A stretch of DNA of 44,710 nucleotides from Burkholderiales bacterium (GCA_028869005.1 JAGWTJ010000002.1:1-44710), one strand, 5' to 3'. Positions 29,720-44,267 are shown, counted from the first letter of the stretch. Notes: a model not told the origin generated them from the letters alone. A program made the numbers and translations.

Positions 29720-30181
29720 ATGAGCATCGACGAACGTCTCGCATCGCTGGGCATCACGCTGCCCGTGCCGGCCACGCCGGCGGCCGCCTATGTGCCCTTC
29801 GTGCGCACCGGCAATCTCGTCTTCCTGTCGGGCCACATCGCGAGGAAGGACGGCAAGCCCTGGGTCGGGCAGCTCGGCGCTGCGCTCGGCACGGCCGACG
29901 GCCAGGCCGCCGCGCGCGCCGTGTGCATCGAGCTGCTGGGCACGCTCAAGGCCGCGCTGGACGGCGACCTCGCTCGCGTGGTGCGCATCGTCAAGGTGAT
30001 GAGCCTCGTCAACAGCGTGCCCAGCTTCACCGAACAGCATCTGGTGACCAACGGCTGCAGCGAACTGCTCGTCGAGGTCTTCGGTCCCGAGATCGGCTCG
30101 CATGCGCGCAGCGCCTTCGGCGTGGCGCAGATCCCACTCGGCGCCTGCGTCGAGATCGAGCTGATCGCCGAGGTCCGATGA
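29720..30181 (+). CDS. RidA/YjgF-family protein
   Basis: VRTGNLVFLSGHIARKDGKPWVGQLGAALGTADGQAAARAVCIELLGTLKAALDGDLARVVRIVKV...GSHARSAFGVAQIPLGACVEIELIAEV. Confidence 0.9.
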   Translation: MSIDERLASLGITLPVPATPAAAYVPFVRTGNLVFLSGHIARKDGKPWVGQLGAALGTADGQAAARAVCIELLGTLKAALDGDLARVVRIVKVMSLVNSVPSFTEQHLVTNGCSELLVEVFGPEIGSHARSAFGVAQIPLGACVEIELIAEVR

Positions 30182-30663
30182 GCGGCTGGCGCGACGGGCG
30201 CCGGCCCTTTGCCGCCATCGCGCTGCTCAGCCTGGCCGCGGTGGCCGTGGCGCTGTACACGCAGCACGGCCTGGGCATGCTGCCCTGCCCGTGGTGCGTT
30301 CTGCAGCGGCTGATCTTCGTCGTCATCGCCATCGTCGTGCTGCCGGCGGCGCTCGTGCCGCGGCCGCTCGTGCGCCGGGCCGGTGCGCTGCTCGCGGCGC
30401 TGCTCGCGGCGGCCGGCATCGCCGCGGTGCTGTACCAGCACTTCGTCGCCGCAGCGAGCGCGAGCTGCAACCTGACGCTGGCCGATCGCATCATGAATGC
30501 CACCGGGCTGGACGAAGCGCTGCCCGGCGTGTTCGCGCCCTGGGCCAGTTGCGCCGACGCCGCGGTGCGGCTGTTCGGCGTGCCCTACGAGTTCTACAGC
30601 CTGGCGCTGTTCGCGCTGATCGGGCTCGCCTCGCTGTGGCTGCTGCGCGGGCGCGGGCGCTGA
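30178..30663 (+). CDS. dsbB: Disulfide bond formation protein B
   Basis: HGLGMLPCPWCVLQRLIFVVIAIV (CPWC redox pair) and later Cys pair (SCNLTLADRI...APWASCADAA). ATGA overlap with ridA. Confidence 0.92.
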   Translation: MSGWRDGRRPFAAIALLSLAAVAVALYTQHGLGMLPCPWCVLQRLIFVVIAIVVLPAALVPRPLVRRAGALLAALLAAAGIAAVLYQHFVAAASASCNLTLADRIMNATGLDEALPGVFAPWASCADAAVRLFGVPYEFYSLALFALIGLASLWLLRGRGR

Positions 30664-30722
30664 CGCAACAGCGGCAAGTGTTGCGGCGGCAGCGACATGT
30701 GCCGCCGCCGCAGCGTCAGCGC
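30657..30722. terminator. Convergent-gene inverted repeat with two nested hairpins
   Basis: Outer arms GCGCTGACGC / GCGTCAGCGC; inner CGCAACA-8nt-TGTTGCG and GCGGCGGC-10nt-GCCGCCGC. Confidence 0.65.
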
Positions 30723-31771
30723 AGACCGGCGTTGATCTTGGCTAGCGCCTCGGCACCCGGACACAACTCGGCTTCGGCCAGCGCGTTCAGCGCCCGGGGG
30801 ACGGTGTTGAGGTGCTGGTGCAGGTCACCTGCGGCCGGATCGACGTAGAGCAGCCCAGTCGCCAGTTCGCCACGGGCGTACATCTGCTGCACCAGGGTGA
30901 GCGCAGCGACGCGGTCGGTGGCATCGTATCCGGCGTGCAGCTTGCGCAGCCGCATCACGCTGCCGTCGCGCTGCGGCAGCTCGAGCACCTCGCCGGGCTC
31001 GGGCTCGGCCTTGACCTCGGGCGCGAGCTCGATGAAGTCGATGCGACTCACCGCCTCGTTGTGCTCGCGCACGTAGTCGTAGCTGCGCGTGCTGCCCGGG
31101 TGGTTGTTGAAGGCCACGCAGGGGCTGATGACGTCGAGCAGCGCCGCGCCGCCGTGATTGATGGCGCCCTTGATGAGCGGCACGAGCTGCCCCTTGTCGC
31201 CCGAGAAGCCGCGCCCGACGTAGGTGGCGCCCAGCTGCAGGCCGAGGCCGACCAGGTCGATCGCGTTGTCGGTGTTGACGACGCCCTTCTTGCTCTTGCT
31301 GCCGCGGTCGGCGGTGGCGCTGAACTGGCCCTTGGTCAGGCCGTAGACGCCGTTGTTCTCGACGATGTAGATCATGCGCACGCCGCGGCGCAGCGAGTGC
31401 GCGAACTGGCCGAGACCGATCGAGGCCGAATCGCCGTCGCCGCTCACGCCCAGGTACAGCAGCTCGCGGTTGGCCAGCGCGGCGCCGGTGAGCACGCTCG
31501 GCATGCGGCCGTGCACGCTGTTGAAGCCGTGGCTGGCGCCGAGGAAGTAGTCGGGCGTCTTGCTCGAGCAGCCGATGCCCGAGAGCTTGGCCACGCGATG
31601 CGGCTCGATGTCGAGCTCCCAGCAGGCCTGCACGATGGCCGCGCTGATGCTGTCGTGGCCGCAGCCGGCGCACAGCGTGCTGACCTTGCCCTCGTAGTCG
31701 CGCCGCGTGTAGCCGACCTGGTTGCGCTCGAGCGTCGGGTGGTGCAGCCGGGGTTTGGCGATGTAGGTCAC
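30716..31771 (-). CDS. korB: 2-oxoacid:acceptor oxidoreductase beta subunit (KorB-like)
   Basis: KVSTLCAGCGHDSISAAIVQACWELDI...LSGIGCSSKTPDYF...GVSGDGDSASIGLGQFAHSLRRGVRMIYIVENNGVYGLTKGQFS (TPP-binding). GTG start overlapping the upstream stop. Confidence 0.88.
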   Translation of the reverse strand: MTYIAKPRLHHPTLERNQVGYTRRDYEGKVSTLCAGCGHDSISAAIVQACWELDIEPHRVAKLSGIGCSSKTPDYFLGASHGFNSVHGRMPSVLTGAALANRELLYLGVSGDGDSASIGLGQFAHSLRRGVRMIYIVENNGVYGLTKGQFSATADRGSKSKKGVVNTDNAIDLVGLGLQLGATYVGRGFSGDKGQLVPLIKGAINHGGAALLDVISPCVAFNNHPGSTRSYDYVREHNEAVSRIDFIELAPEVKAEPEPGEVLELPQRDGSVMRLRKLHAGYDATDRVAALTLVQQMYARGELATGLLYVDPAAGDLHQHLNTVPRALNALAEAELCPGAEALAKINAGLR

Positions 31772-33633
31772 TTGACCTTCTCCTGGCGATGCGTGCGCGG
31801 TGCCACCGCCAGCGCGTGCACCTGCTTGGTGATGGCCTGGGTGATGAAGCGCGCGGTGATCGGCGTGCCGTCGAAGTGCAGGATCGGCACCAGGCGCAGC
31901 GGGTCGAACTCGAGCTCGTTGACGAGCAGCGTGCGCATCTGCGCGTCGCGGTTCTGCTCGACGACGAAGACATGGTCGTGCGACTCGACGAACTCGGCCA
32001 CGCTGGGCGGGAACGGGAAGGCGCGCAGCCGCATCGCGTCGAGGTGGATGCCATCTTCCGCCAGCGCCTCGAGCGCCTCGTCCATCGCCGCGCTGGTGCT
32101 GCCGAAGTAGACGACGCCCAGGCGCGTCTTGCGCGCCGCCGCGCGCACCTGCGGCGCCGGCACCAGCGTCGCCGCGGTCTGGAACTTCTTCAGCAGGCGC
32201 TCGACGTTGTAGACGTAGTCGGGCCCGGCCTCGCTGTAGCGCGCGTAGGGGTCGCGCGTCGTGCCGCGCGTGAAGTAGCTGCCCTTGGTCGGGTGGGTGC
32301 CGGGCAGCGTGCGCCACGGGATGCCGTCGCCGTCGACGTCCTTGTAGCGGCCGAAGTCCTTGCCGGCTTCCAGCTCGGCGGCGCTCATGACCTTGCCGCG
32401 GTCGTAGCGGCGGCCCTCGTCCCAGGCAAAGGGCGCGGTGAGGCGCTGGTTCATGCCGATGTCCAGGTCGGTCATCACGAACACCGGCGTCTGCAGCCGG
32501 TCGGCCAGATCGAGCGCGGTCGCCGCGAACTCGAAGCACTCGTTCGGGTCCTCGGGCAGCAGCATCACGTGCTTGGTGTCGCCGTGGCTGGCGTAGGCGC
32601 TGCTCACGAGATCGGCCTGTTGCGTGCGCGTGGGCATGCCGGTGCTCGGGCCGCCGCGCTGCACGTCGATGATGGTCACCGGGATCTCGGCGAAATAGGC
32701 CAGGCCGATGAACTCGGTCATCAGGCTCACGCCGGGGCCCGAGGTGGCGGTGAAGGCGCGCGCGCCGTTCCAGCCGGCACCGACCACCATGCCGATCGAG
32801 GCGATCTCGTCCTCGGCCTGCACGATGGCGTAGCGGGCCTCGCCGGTGGCCGGGTCGTGGCGCAGCTTCTTGCAGTAAGAGGCGTAGGCCTCGGCCACCG
32901 ACGAACTCGGCGTGATCGGGTACCAGGCGCAGACCGTGGCGCCGCCGTACACGCAGCCGAGCGCCGCCGCGCTGTTGCCGTCGACGAAGATACGCTCGCC
33001 CACCGCGTCGGCGCGGCGCACGCGCAGGCCGACGCCCTGGTGCTTGGGCGGCGAGAGATGCTCGCGCGCGAAGCTCGCGCCCGACTGCAGCGCACGGATG
33101 TTGCTCTCGAGCAGCCGCTCCTTGCCGCGGTACTGCTCGGCGAGCAGCTTCTCGACGACGGCCGTGTCGACGCTGGTCAGCACGGCGAGCGCGCCCAGCA
33201 CCATGATGTTCTTGAACAGCGTGCGCTGGCGCGGGTCCTCGTAGGTGGCGTTGCAGATCGCGGTCACCGGCATGCCGATCACCGTGATGTCGCTGCGGAA
33301 CGCCGAGGCCGGCATCGGACGCGTGCTGTCGTAGAAAAGGTAGCCGCCCGACTCGATCTCGGCCACGTCCTGGGTCCAGGTCTGCGGGTTCATCGCCACC
33401 ATCATGTCGACGCCGCCGCGCCGCCCGAGCCAGCCGCGCTCGCTCACGCGCACCTCGTACCAGGTGGGCAGGCCCTGGATGTTGCTCGGGAAGATGTTGC
33501 GCGGGCTCACCGGCACGCCCATGCGCAGGATGCTCTTGGCATACAGCTCGTTGGCGCTGGCCGAGCCCGAGCCGTTGACGTTGGCGAACTTGACGACGAA
33601 GTCGTTGACCGCCTCGATGCGCTTGATGGTCAT
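31768..33633 (-). CDS. korA: 2-oxoacid:acceptor oxidoreductase fused gamma-alpha subunit (KorA-like)
   Basis: N-terminal gamma domain (VVKFANVNGSGSASANELYAKSILRMG) fused to alpha domain (FVDGNSAAALGCVYGGATVCAWYPITPSSSVAEAYASY...RAFTATSGPGVSLMTEFIGLAYFAEIPVTIIDVQRGGPSTGMPTRTQQADL). Confidence 0.9.
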   Translation of the reverse strand: MTIKRIEAVNDFVVKFANVNGSGSASANELYAKSILRMGVPVSPRNIFPSNIQGLPTWYEVRVSERGWLGRRGGVDMMVAMNPQTWTQDVAEIESGGYLFYDSTRPMPASAFRSDITVIGMPVTAICNATYEDPRQRTLFKNIMVLGALAVLTSVDTAVVEKLLAEQYRGKERLLESNIRALQSGASFAREHLSPPKHQGVGLRVRRADAVGERIFVDGNSAAALGCVYGGATVCAWYPITPSSSVAEAYASYCKKLRHDPATGEARYAIVQAEDEIASIGMVVGAGWNGARAFTATSGPGVSLMTEFIGLAYFAEIPVTIIDVQRGGPSTGMPTRTQQADLVSSAYASHGDTKHVMLLPEDPNECFEFAATALDLADRLQTPVFVMTDLDIGMNQRLTAPFAWDEGRRYDRGKVMSAAELEAGKDFGRYKDVDGDGIPWRTLPGTHPTKGSYFTRGTTRDPYARYSEAGPDYVYNVERLLKKFQTAATLVPAPQVRAAARKTRLGVVYFGSTSAAMDEALEALAEDGIHLDAMRLRAFPFPPSVAEFVESHDHVFVVEQNRDAQMRTLLVNELEFDPLRLVPILHFDGTPITARFITQAITKQVHALAVAPRTHRQEKVK

Positions 33634-35477
33634 GCGGGAACCCCCTGCGGCTTGGGCGCGGGGCTGCGGTCGCGACTGGCCGGGCCCGCCTTGGCGGTAA
33701 TGAAGGTGAACTTCTGCATGTCCCAGGCGCCGGTCGGGCAGCGCTCGGCGCACAGGCCGCAGTGCAGGCACACGTCCTCGTCCTTGACCATCACACGGGT
33801 CGTCTTGAGCGCGCCGCTCACGTACAGCGCCTGCTCGCGGTTGGCGGCCGGCGCCTTGAGCCGCCCGCGCAGGTCGTCCTCGTCGCCGTTGGCGGTGAAC
33901 GTGATGCAGTCCATCGGGCAGATGTCGACGCAGGCGTCGCACTCGATGCACAGCTTGTCGGTGAACACCGTCTGCACATCGCAGTTCAGGCAGCGCTCGG
34001 CTTCCTTGAAGGCCGTCTCGAGATCGAAGCCGAGTTCGACTTCGATCTTCATGCTCGCCAGCGTCTTCTTCTTGTCCGCCCACGGCACCTTGAAGCGCGC
34101 GTCCTCGGTCGGCGCGTTGTCGTAGCTCCACTCGTGGATGCCCATCTTCTGCGACACCAGGTTGACATGCGGCGGCGGACGCCGACGCAGGCTCTCGCCA
34201 TGGCAGAAGCGGTCGATCGACACCGCCGCCTCGTGGCCCTGCGCGACCGCGGTGATGATGTTCTTCGGCCCGAACGCCGCGTCGCCGCCGAAGAAGACCC
34301 TGGGCAGGCTGGCCTGGAGCGTCACCGCATCGAGCACCGGCATGCCCTTTGGGTCGAACTCGATGCCGGCGTCGCGCTCGATCCACGGGAAGGCGTTCTC
34401 CTGGCCGACCGCCACCAGCACCTCGTCGCACTCGAAGACCACGTCGGGCTCGCCGGTCGGCACCAGCGTGCGCCGGCCCTTGTCGTCGTAGACCGACTTC
34501 ACGAGTTCGAAGCTCATGCCGACCAGCCTGTCGCCTTCGTGCAGGAAGGCCTTCGGGCTGTGGCAGGCGAAGATCGGAATGCCCTCGTGCTCGGCGTCCT
34601 CCTTCTCCCAGGGCGAGGCCTTCATGTCCTCGTAGGTGCTGCGCACGACGACCTTCACGTCGTCGGCGCCCAGGCGGCGTGCGCTGCGGCAGCAGTCCAT
34701 CGCGGTGTTGCCGCCGCCGAGCACGATGACGCGCTTGCCGACCTGCTTGACATGGCCGAAGTAGACCGAGGCCAGCCAGTCGATGCCGATGCGGATCTGA
34801 GCGGCGGCCTCGGCGCGGCCGGTGAGCTGCAAGTCGCGGCCGCGCGGCGCGCCGCTGCCGACGAACACCGCATCCCAGTCCTCGGCCAGCAGCACCTTCA
34901 TCGAGTCGATGCGCTCGCCGGCGCGGAAATCGACGCCGAGGCGGAAGATCCAGTCGACCTCCTCGTCGATCACCTCCTCGGGCAGCCGGAAACGCGGCAC
35001 CTGGGTGCGCATGAAGCCGCCGGCCTTCTTCTCGGCGTCGAACACGGTCACCGCGTAGCCCTGCGTCGCCAGGTCGCGCGCCACGGTGAGCGACGCCGGG
35101 CCGGCGCCGACGCAGGCCACCTTCCTGCCGTTGCGCTGGCTCCTGGGCGGCGGCACCGGCATCATGGCGCGCACGTCGCCGCTCTTGTGGTCGGCGGCGA
35201 CGCGCTTCAAGCGGCAGATCGCCACCGGCTCGGGCCGCTCGAGGTTCTTGTCCTCGACGCGGCCGCGCCGGCAGGCCGGCTCGCACGGGCGGTCGCAGGT
35301 GCGGCCGAGGATGCCGGGAAAGACATTGCTCACCCAGTTGACCATGTAGGCCTGGTCGTAGCGGCCCTGCGCGATCAGCCGGATGTACTCGGGCACGGGG
35401 GTGTGCGACGGGCACGCCCACTGGCAGTCGACGACCCTGTGGAAATAGGCCGGGTCGTTCACGTTGGTGGGCTGCAC
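33630..35477 (-). CDS. korC: FAD/NAD(P) oxidoreductase subunit, GltD-like with C-terminal ferredoxin domains (KorC-like)
   Basis: CQWACPSHTPVPEYIRLIAQGRYDQAY...GILGRTCDRPCEPACRRG; VACVGAGPASLTVARDLATQGYAVTVFDAE; C-terminal CIECDACVDICPMDC...CLHCGLCAERCP. Confidence 0.9.
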   Translation of the reverse strand: MQPTNVNDPAYFHRVVDCQWACPSHTPVPEYIRLIAQGRYDQAYMVNWVSNVFPGILGRTCDRPCEPACRRGRVEDKNLERPEPVAICRLKRVAADHKSGDVRAMMPVPPPRSQRNGRKVACVGAGPASLTVARDLATQGYAVTVFDAEKKAGGFMRTQVPRFRLPEEVIDEEVDWIFRLGVDFRAGERIDSMKVLLAEDWDAVFVGSGAPRGRDLQLTGRAEAAAQIRIGIDWLASVYFGHVKQVGKRVIVLGGGNTAMDCCRSARRLGADDVKVVVRSTYEDMKASPWEKEDAEHEGIPIFACHSPKAFLHEGDRLVGMSFELVKSVYDDKGRRTLVPTGEPDVVFECDEVLVAVGQENAFPWIERDAGIEFDPKGMPVLDAVTLQASLPRVFFGGDAAFGPKNIITAVAQGHEAAVSIDRFCHGESLRRRPPPHVNLVSQKMGIHEWSYDNAPTEDARFKVPWADKKKTLASMKIEVELGFDLETAFKEAERCLNCDVQTVFTDKLCIECDACVDICPMDCITFTANGDEDDLRGRLKAPAANREQALYVSGALKTTRVMVKDEDVCLHCGLCAERCPTGAWDMQKFTFITAKAGPASRDRSPAPKPQGVPA

Positions 35478-35548
35478 TGCTGATCTCCTTGCGTCCCGCT
35501 GCGTCGCGGCGGGTCGGAGTGCGGCCGACCCGGCTCGATGCGGCGCGC

Positions 35549-35554
35549 AGTCTA
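35549..35554 (-). promoter_or_regulatory. Candidate -10 (TAGACT) for the kor operon, flanked by GCGCGC arms
   Basis: GCGCGC-AGTCTA-GCGCGC on the plus strand; about 70 nt upstream of the korC ATG, which is preceded by GGAG. Confidence 0.45.
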
Positions 35555-35603
35555 GCGCGCTGCCCGAGCAGGTGCCGCGCGGCCGCCCAACACCCGCACG
35601 CCA

Positions 35604-37928
<2,325 letters not shown>

Positions 37929-38046
37929 GCGGGGCAAGAAGATCACTGCGCCGGAGGCGGCGTGCGGACCCGGCGCGCACGGCGCGCCCGGCATCGAGGA
38001 CAAGAGTGCAATTCTCCTTCAGCGGCTCCGCGACTCCGCTGCTTCG

Positions 38047-38670
38047 CTACCCCAGCAGCGCCTGCAGCGCCCGTCCGAGCGAGCCGGGCGCGGTGACCGC
38101 CATGAAGACCAGCCCGGCCACCGCACCGGCGACGTGCGCGCCGTGATTCACGCGTCCCAGGCGCATGCGACCCGCCATCAGGCTGTATGCCAGATAGCCC
38201 AGCGCGAACAAGGGCGCCGGAATCGGCACCGGCAGCGGCAGCACGAAGATCGACGAGGTCGGAAAGGCGACGATCGAGGCGAACAGCACGGCCAGGATCG
38301 CGCCCGACGCGCCCAGGCTGGCATAGCCCGGCTGGCGACGATGCAGCCACCAGGTCGCGACGCTGCTGGCCAGCAGCCCGATGGCGTAGAGCGCCGCGAA
38401 GCGCGCGCTGCCCAGGTGGCGCTCCAGGCCGAAGCCGAAGGCCCAGAACGTGAAGGCATTGAACAGCAGGTGCGACAAGTCGGCATGGACGAAGCCGCTG
38501 CTGACCAGCGTGAGGTACTCACCGCGCTGCACGAGCCCGTACGGGCGCAGCAGGTTGCGCTCGACGATAGCCGGCCATACTCGGAGGCCGAGGATGCCGA
38601 CGACGAGCATCGCGCCAAGCAGCAGGGCCGAGGCCGGCGCCCCGTCGGTCCATCGCGCAAGAGTCTCCAT
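38047..38670 (-). CDS. Rhomboid-family intramembrane serine protease
   Basis: [35 protein letters not shown]...[18 protein letters not shown] (GASG catalytic motif)...[14 protein letters not shown]. Confidence 0.92.
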   Translation of the reverse strand: METLARWTDGAPASALLLGAMLVVGILGLRVWPAIVERNLLRPYGLVQRGEYLTLVSSGFVHADLSHLLFNAFTFWAFGFGLERHLGSARFAALYAIGLLASSVATWWLHRRQPGYASLGASGAILAVLFASIVAFPTSSIFVLPLPVPIPAPLFALGYLAYSLMAGRMRLGRVNHGAHVAGAVAGLVFMAVTAPGSLGRALQALLG

Positions 38671-38731
38671 GGCGCGACTCTACGGGCCGGCCGCCCGGCC
38701 GCGATGGCACACTGCGCCATCGGAGCCCCCC

Positions 38732-39865
38732 ATGCACCTCGACGACCTCGACACGCCGGCCCTGCTGATCGACGAACCGCGCATGACGCGTGCCATCGCG
38801 CGCATGCAGTCGCACATCGACGCACTCGGCGTGCGGCTGCGGCCGCACGTGAAGACCAGCAAGTGCGTCGACGTCGCGCTGCGCCAGCGCGCCGCCGGCG
38901 GCTGCGGCATCACCGTCTCGACGTTGAAGGAGGCCGAGGAGTTCTTCGCCGCCGGCTTCGACGACATCGTGTACGCGGTGGGCATCGCGCCGCAACGCCT
39001 GCCGCAGGCGTTCGCGCTGATGCGCCGCGGCTGTGCGCTGCAGATCGTCGTCGATTCGCTCGCCGCGGCCGAGCGGGTGGCGGCCGCCGCCAGGCACGAG
39101 GCGCTCGCGCCGCGCGTGCTGATCGAGGTCGACGTCGACGGCCACCGCGCCGGCGTGCCGCCCGAATCGCCGCTGCTCCTCGACATCGCCCGCACGCTGC
39201 ACGCCGCCGGCGCGCTCGCCGGCGTGATGACGCATTGCGGTGCGAGCTACGAGTGCCGCGACCAGGCAGCACTCGTTGCGATGGCCGAGCAGGAGCGCTC
39301 GCGCTGCGTGCGCGCCGCCGAGCGGCTGCGCGCGGCCGGACTGCCCTGCGAGGTGGTCAGCGTCGGCTCGACGCCGACCGCGCACGCCGCGCGCAGCCTG
39401 CCCGGCGTGACCGAAGTGCGCGCCGGCGTCTACGTCTTCTACGACCTGGTGATGGCCGGCATCGGCGTGTGCGCGCCCGAGGACATCGCGCTCAGCGTGC
39501 TGACGACCGTCATCGGCCATCAGCCGGCCAAGGGCTGGGTGCTGGTCGACGCCGGCTGGATGGCGATGAGCCGCGACCGCGGCACCCTGTCGCAGCCGCA
39601 CGACCAGGGCTATGGCGCGGTCTGCGACGAGGCCGGCGCCTTGCTGCCCGGCTGGATCGTCGCCCAGGCCAACCAGGAGCATGGCATCGTCGAGCACCGC
39701 GATGGCGCGGCGGCGGCGGGCGACGTGGTGGCGCGCTTTCCGATCGGCATGCGGCTGCGCGTGCTGCCCAACCATGCCTGCGCCACGGCAGCACAGCATG
39801 CGCGTTACGCCGTGGTCGAGGGTGACGCCGTGCGTCACCTGTGGCCGCGCTTCGGCGGCTGGTGA
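38732..39865 (+). CDS. DSD1-family PLP-dependent enzyme (D-threonine aldolase / D-serine dehydratase-like)
   Basis: DDLDTPALLIDEPRMTRAIARMQSHIDALGVRLRPHVKTSKCVDVALRQRAAGGCGITVSTLKEAEEFFAAGFDDIVYAV; C-terminal LPNHACATAAQHARYAVVEGD. Confidence 0.9.
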   Translation: MHLDDLDTPALLIDEPRMTRAIARMQSHIDALGVRLRPHVKTSKCVDVALRQRAAGGCGITVSTLKEAEEFFAAGFDDIVYAVGIAPQRLPQAFALMRRGCALQIVVDSLAAAERVAAAARHEALAPRVLIEVDVDGHRAGVPPESPLLLDIARTLHAAGALAGVMTHCGASYECRDQAALVAMAEQERSRCVRAAERLRAAGLPCEVVSVGSTPTAHAARSLPGVTEVRAGVYVFYDLVMAGIGVCAPEDIALSVLTTVIGHQPAKGWVLVDAGWMAMSRDRGTLSQPHDQGYGAVCDEAGALLPGWIVAQANQEHGIVEHRDGAAAAGDVVARFPIGMRLRVLPNHACATAAQHARYAVVEGDAVRHLWPRFGGW

Positions 39866-39902
39866 CCGGCAGGCGCGATCTCACCCGACAAGAGGCTGTC
39901 GC

Positions 39903-40289
39903 ATGAATGCTCCACTCCTCATCGACCCGCCGACCATGGCGCCGCCCGGCGGCCACTACAGCCACGCCGCAGTGGCCGGCGGCCTCGTGTTCGTGGCCGG
40001 CCAGTTGCCGATCGCGCGCGACGGCCGCAAGCTCGGCGACGAGCCGTTCGAGGTTCAGGCGCGCCAGGTGCTGGCCAACGTGCAGGCGGCGCTCGAAGGT
40101 GCAGGGTCATCGGTGGCGCAGCTCGTGCAGGTGCGTGTGTACTTGACCGACCTCGATCGTTGGCCGGCCTTCAATGCGCTGTACGCCGCGTGGGTCGGCA
40201 CGCACCGCCCGGCGCGCGCGGTGGTGCCGGTGCCGGCGCTGCACTTCGGGCTGCTGCTCGAGGTGGAGGCCGTGGCCGCCCTCGCCTGA
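39903..40289 (+). CDS. RidA/YjgF-family protein
   Basis: GHYSHAAVAGGLVFVAGQLPIARDGRKLGDEPFEVQARQVLANVQAALEGAGSSVAQLVQVRVYLTDLDRWPAFNALYAAWVGTHRPARAVVPVPALHFGLLLEVEAVA. Confidence 0.93.
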   Translation: MNAPLLIDPPTMAPPGGHYSHAAVAGGLVFVAGQLPIARDGRKLGDEPFEVQARQVLANVQAALEGAGSSVAQLVQVRVYLTDLDRWPAFNALYAAWVGTHRPARAVVPVPALHFGLLLEVEAVAALA

Positions 40290-40387
40290 ACCTGCCCGGC
40301 CTGCGGCGCGCACGCGGCAGGGCTCGAAGATCGCCCGCGACTGCGCGCTGCGGGTCGACCGCGGGTCCGCATCAGCGCGCGAGGTCG

Positions 40388-43010
<2,623 letters not shown>

Positions 43011-44267
43011 TCAGCGGCCGTAGCGCGACACGCCGAGTTCGGAGACGTCGATCTCGGGCTTGCGCCCAGAAACCAGATCGGCAATCACGCGACCGGTGCC
43101 CGCCGCCATCGTCCAGCCGAGCGTGCCGTGGCCGGTGGCGAGCAGCAGGTTCGGGTACGGCGTGGCACCGATGATCGGCGTGCCGTCGGGCGTCATCGGT
43201 CGCAAGCCGCACCAGAAGCTCGCCTGGGCGACGTCGCCGCCGCGCGGAAACAGATCGGTCACCACATGCTCGAGCGTGGCGCGCCGGCCCTGGCGCAGCG
43301 CCAGGCTGTAGCCGGCGAGCTCGGCGGTGCCGCCGACGCGGATGCGATCGCCCAGGCGCGTCACCGCGACCTTGTAGGTCTCGTCCATCACGGTCGACTC
43401 GGGTGCGCCGGCGGCGTCGGTGATCGGCACCGTGATCGAGTAGCCCTTGACCGGGTAGACGGGAATGCGCAGATCCAGCGGCGCCAGCATGGCCGCCGAG
43501 TAGCTGCCGAGCGCCAGCACGTAGCGCTCGGCGACCAGGGTGCCGGCGCTGGTGCGCACGCCGGCCACGCGCTGGCCGTCGCGCTCGAGGCCGGCGATGG
43601 CGGTGTCGAAGCGAAAGCGCACGCCCAGCGCCGCCGCCATGTCGGCCAGCCGCGTCGTGAACAGATGGCAGTCGCCGGTCTCGTCGTGCGGCAGCCGCAG
43701 CGCGCCGACGAACTTGTGCTGCGTCAGCGCCAGCGCCGGCTCGACACGGCAGAAGCCCGCGCGGTCGAGCACCTCGAACGGCACGCCGAACTGCTCGAGC
43801 ACCGCGACGTCGCCGCCGATGCCGTCGAGCTGCTTGTGCGTGCGAAACAACTGCAGCGTGCCTTGCGCGCGCTCGTCGTAGCGGATGCCGGTCTCGGCGC
43901 GCAGCGCCTTGAGCACGTCGCGGCTGTATTCGGCGATCGGCACCATGCGACCCTTGTTGCGCGCATAGGCGCGGGCATTGCAGTTGGCCAGCATCGCCAG
44001 GCCCCAGCGCCACATCGCCGGGTCGAGCAGCGGCCAGACGACCAGCGGGCCGTACTGCATCAGCATCCACTTGATGGCCTTGACCGGCACGCCCGGGCCG
44101 GCCCAGGGCGCGCTGTAGCCGGGGCTTACCTCGCCGGCGTTGGCGAAGCTCGTCTCGAGCGCGGCGCCGCTCTGGCGCTCGACGACTTCGACCTCGTGAC
44201 CGTCGCGCGCCAGGAAGTACGCGATCGACGTGCCGATCACGCCGCTGCCCAGTACCAGCACCTTCAT
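43011..44267 (-). CDS. dadA: D-amino acid dehydrogenase
   Basis: [69 protein letters not shown]...[35 protein letters not shown]. Confidence 0.95.
   Translation of the reverse strand: MKVLVLGSGVIGTSIAYFLARDGHEVEVVERQSGAALETSFANAGEVSPGYSAPWAGPGVPVKAIKWMLMQYGPLVVWPLLDPAMWRWGLAMLANCNARAYARNKGRMVPIAEYSRDVLKALRAETGIRYDERAQGTLQLFRTHKQLDGIGGDVAVLEQFGVPFEVLDRAGFCRVEPALALTQHKFVGALRLPHDETGDCHLFTTRLADMAAALGVRFRFDTAIAGLERDGQRVAGVRTSAGTLVAERYVLALGSYSAAMLAPLDLRIPVYPVKGYSITVPITDAAGAPESTVMDETYKVAVTRLGDRIRVGGTAELAGYSLALRQGRRATLEHVVTDLFPRGGDVAQASFWCGLRPMTPDGTPIIGATPYPNLLLATGHGTLGWTMAAGTGRVIADLVSGRKPEIDVSELGVSRYGR

Noticed and set aside
26677-29775. 1032-aa minus-strand ORF over comEC
   Set aside because: Alternate frame of comEC; Arg/Ala-rich with no recognisable motifs, whereas the 27156..29624 frame gives clear ComEC signatures.
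31789-34125. 778-aa plus-strand ORF opposite korA/korC
   Set aside because: Shadow of the kor genes; no family-like sequence.
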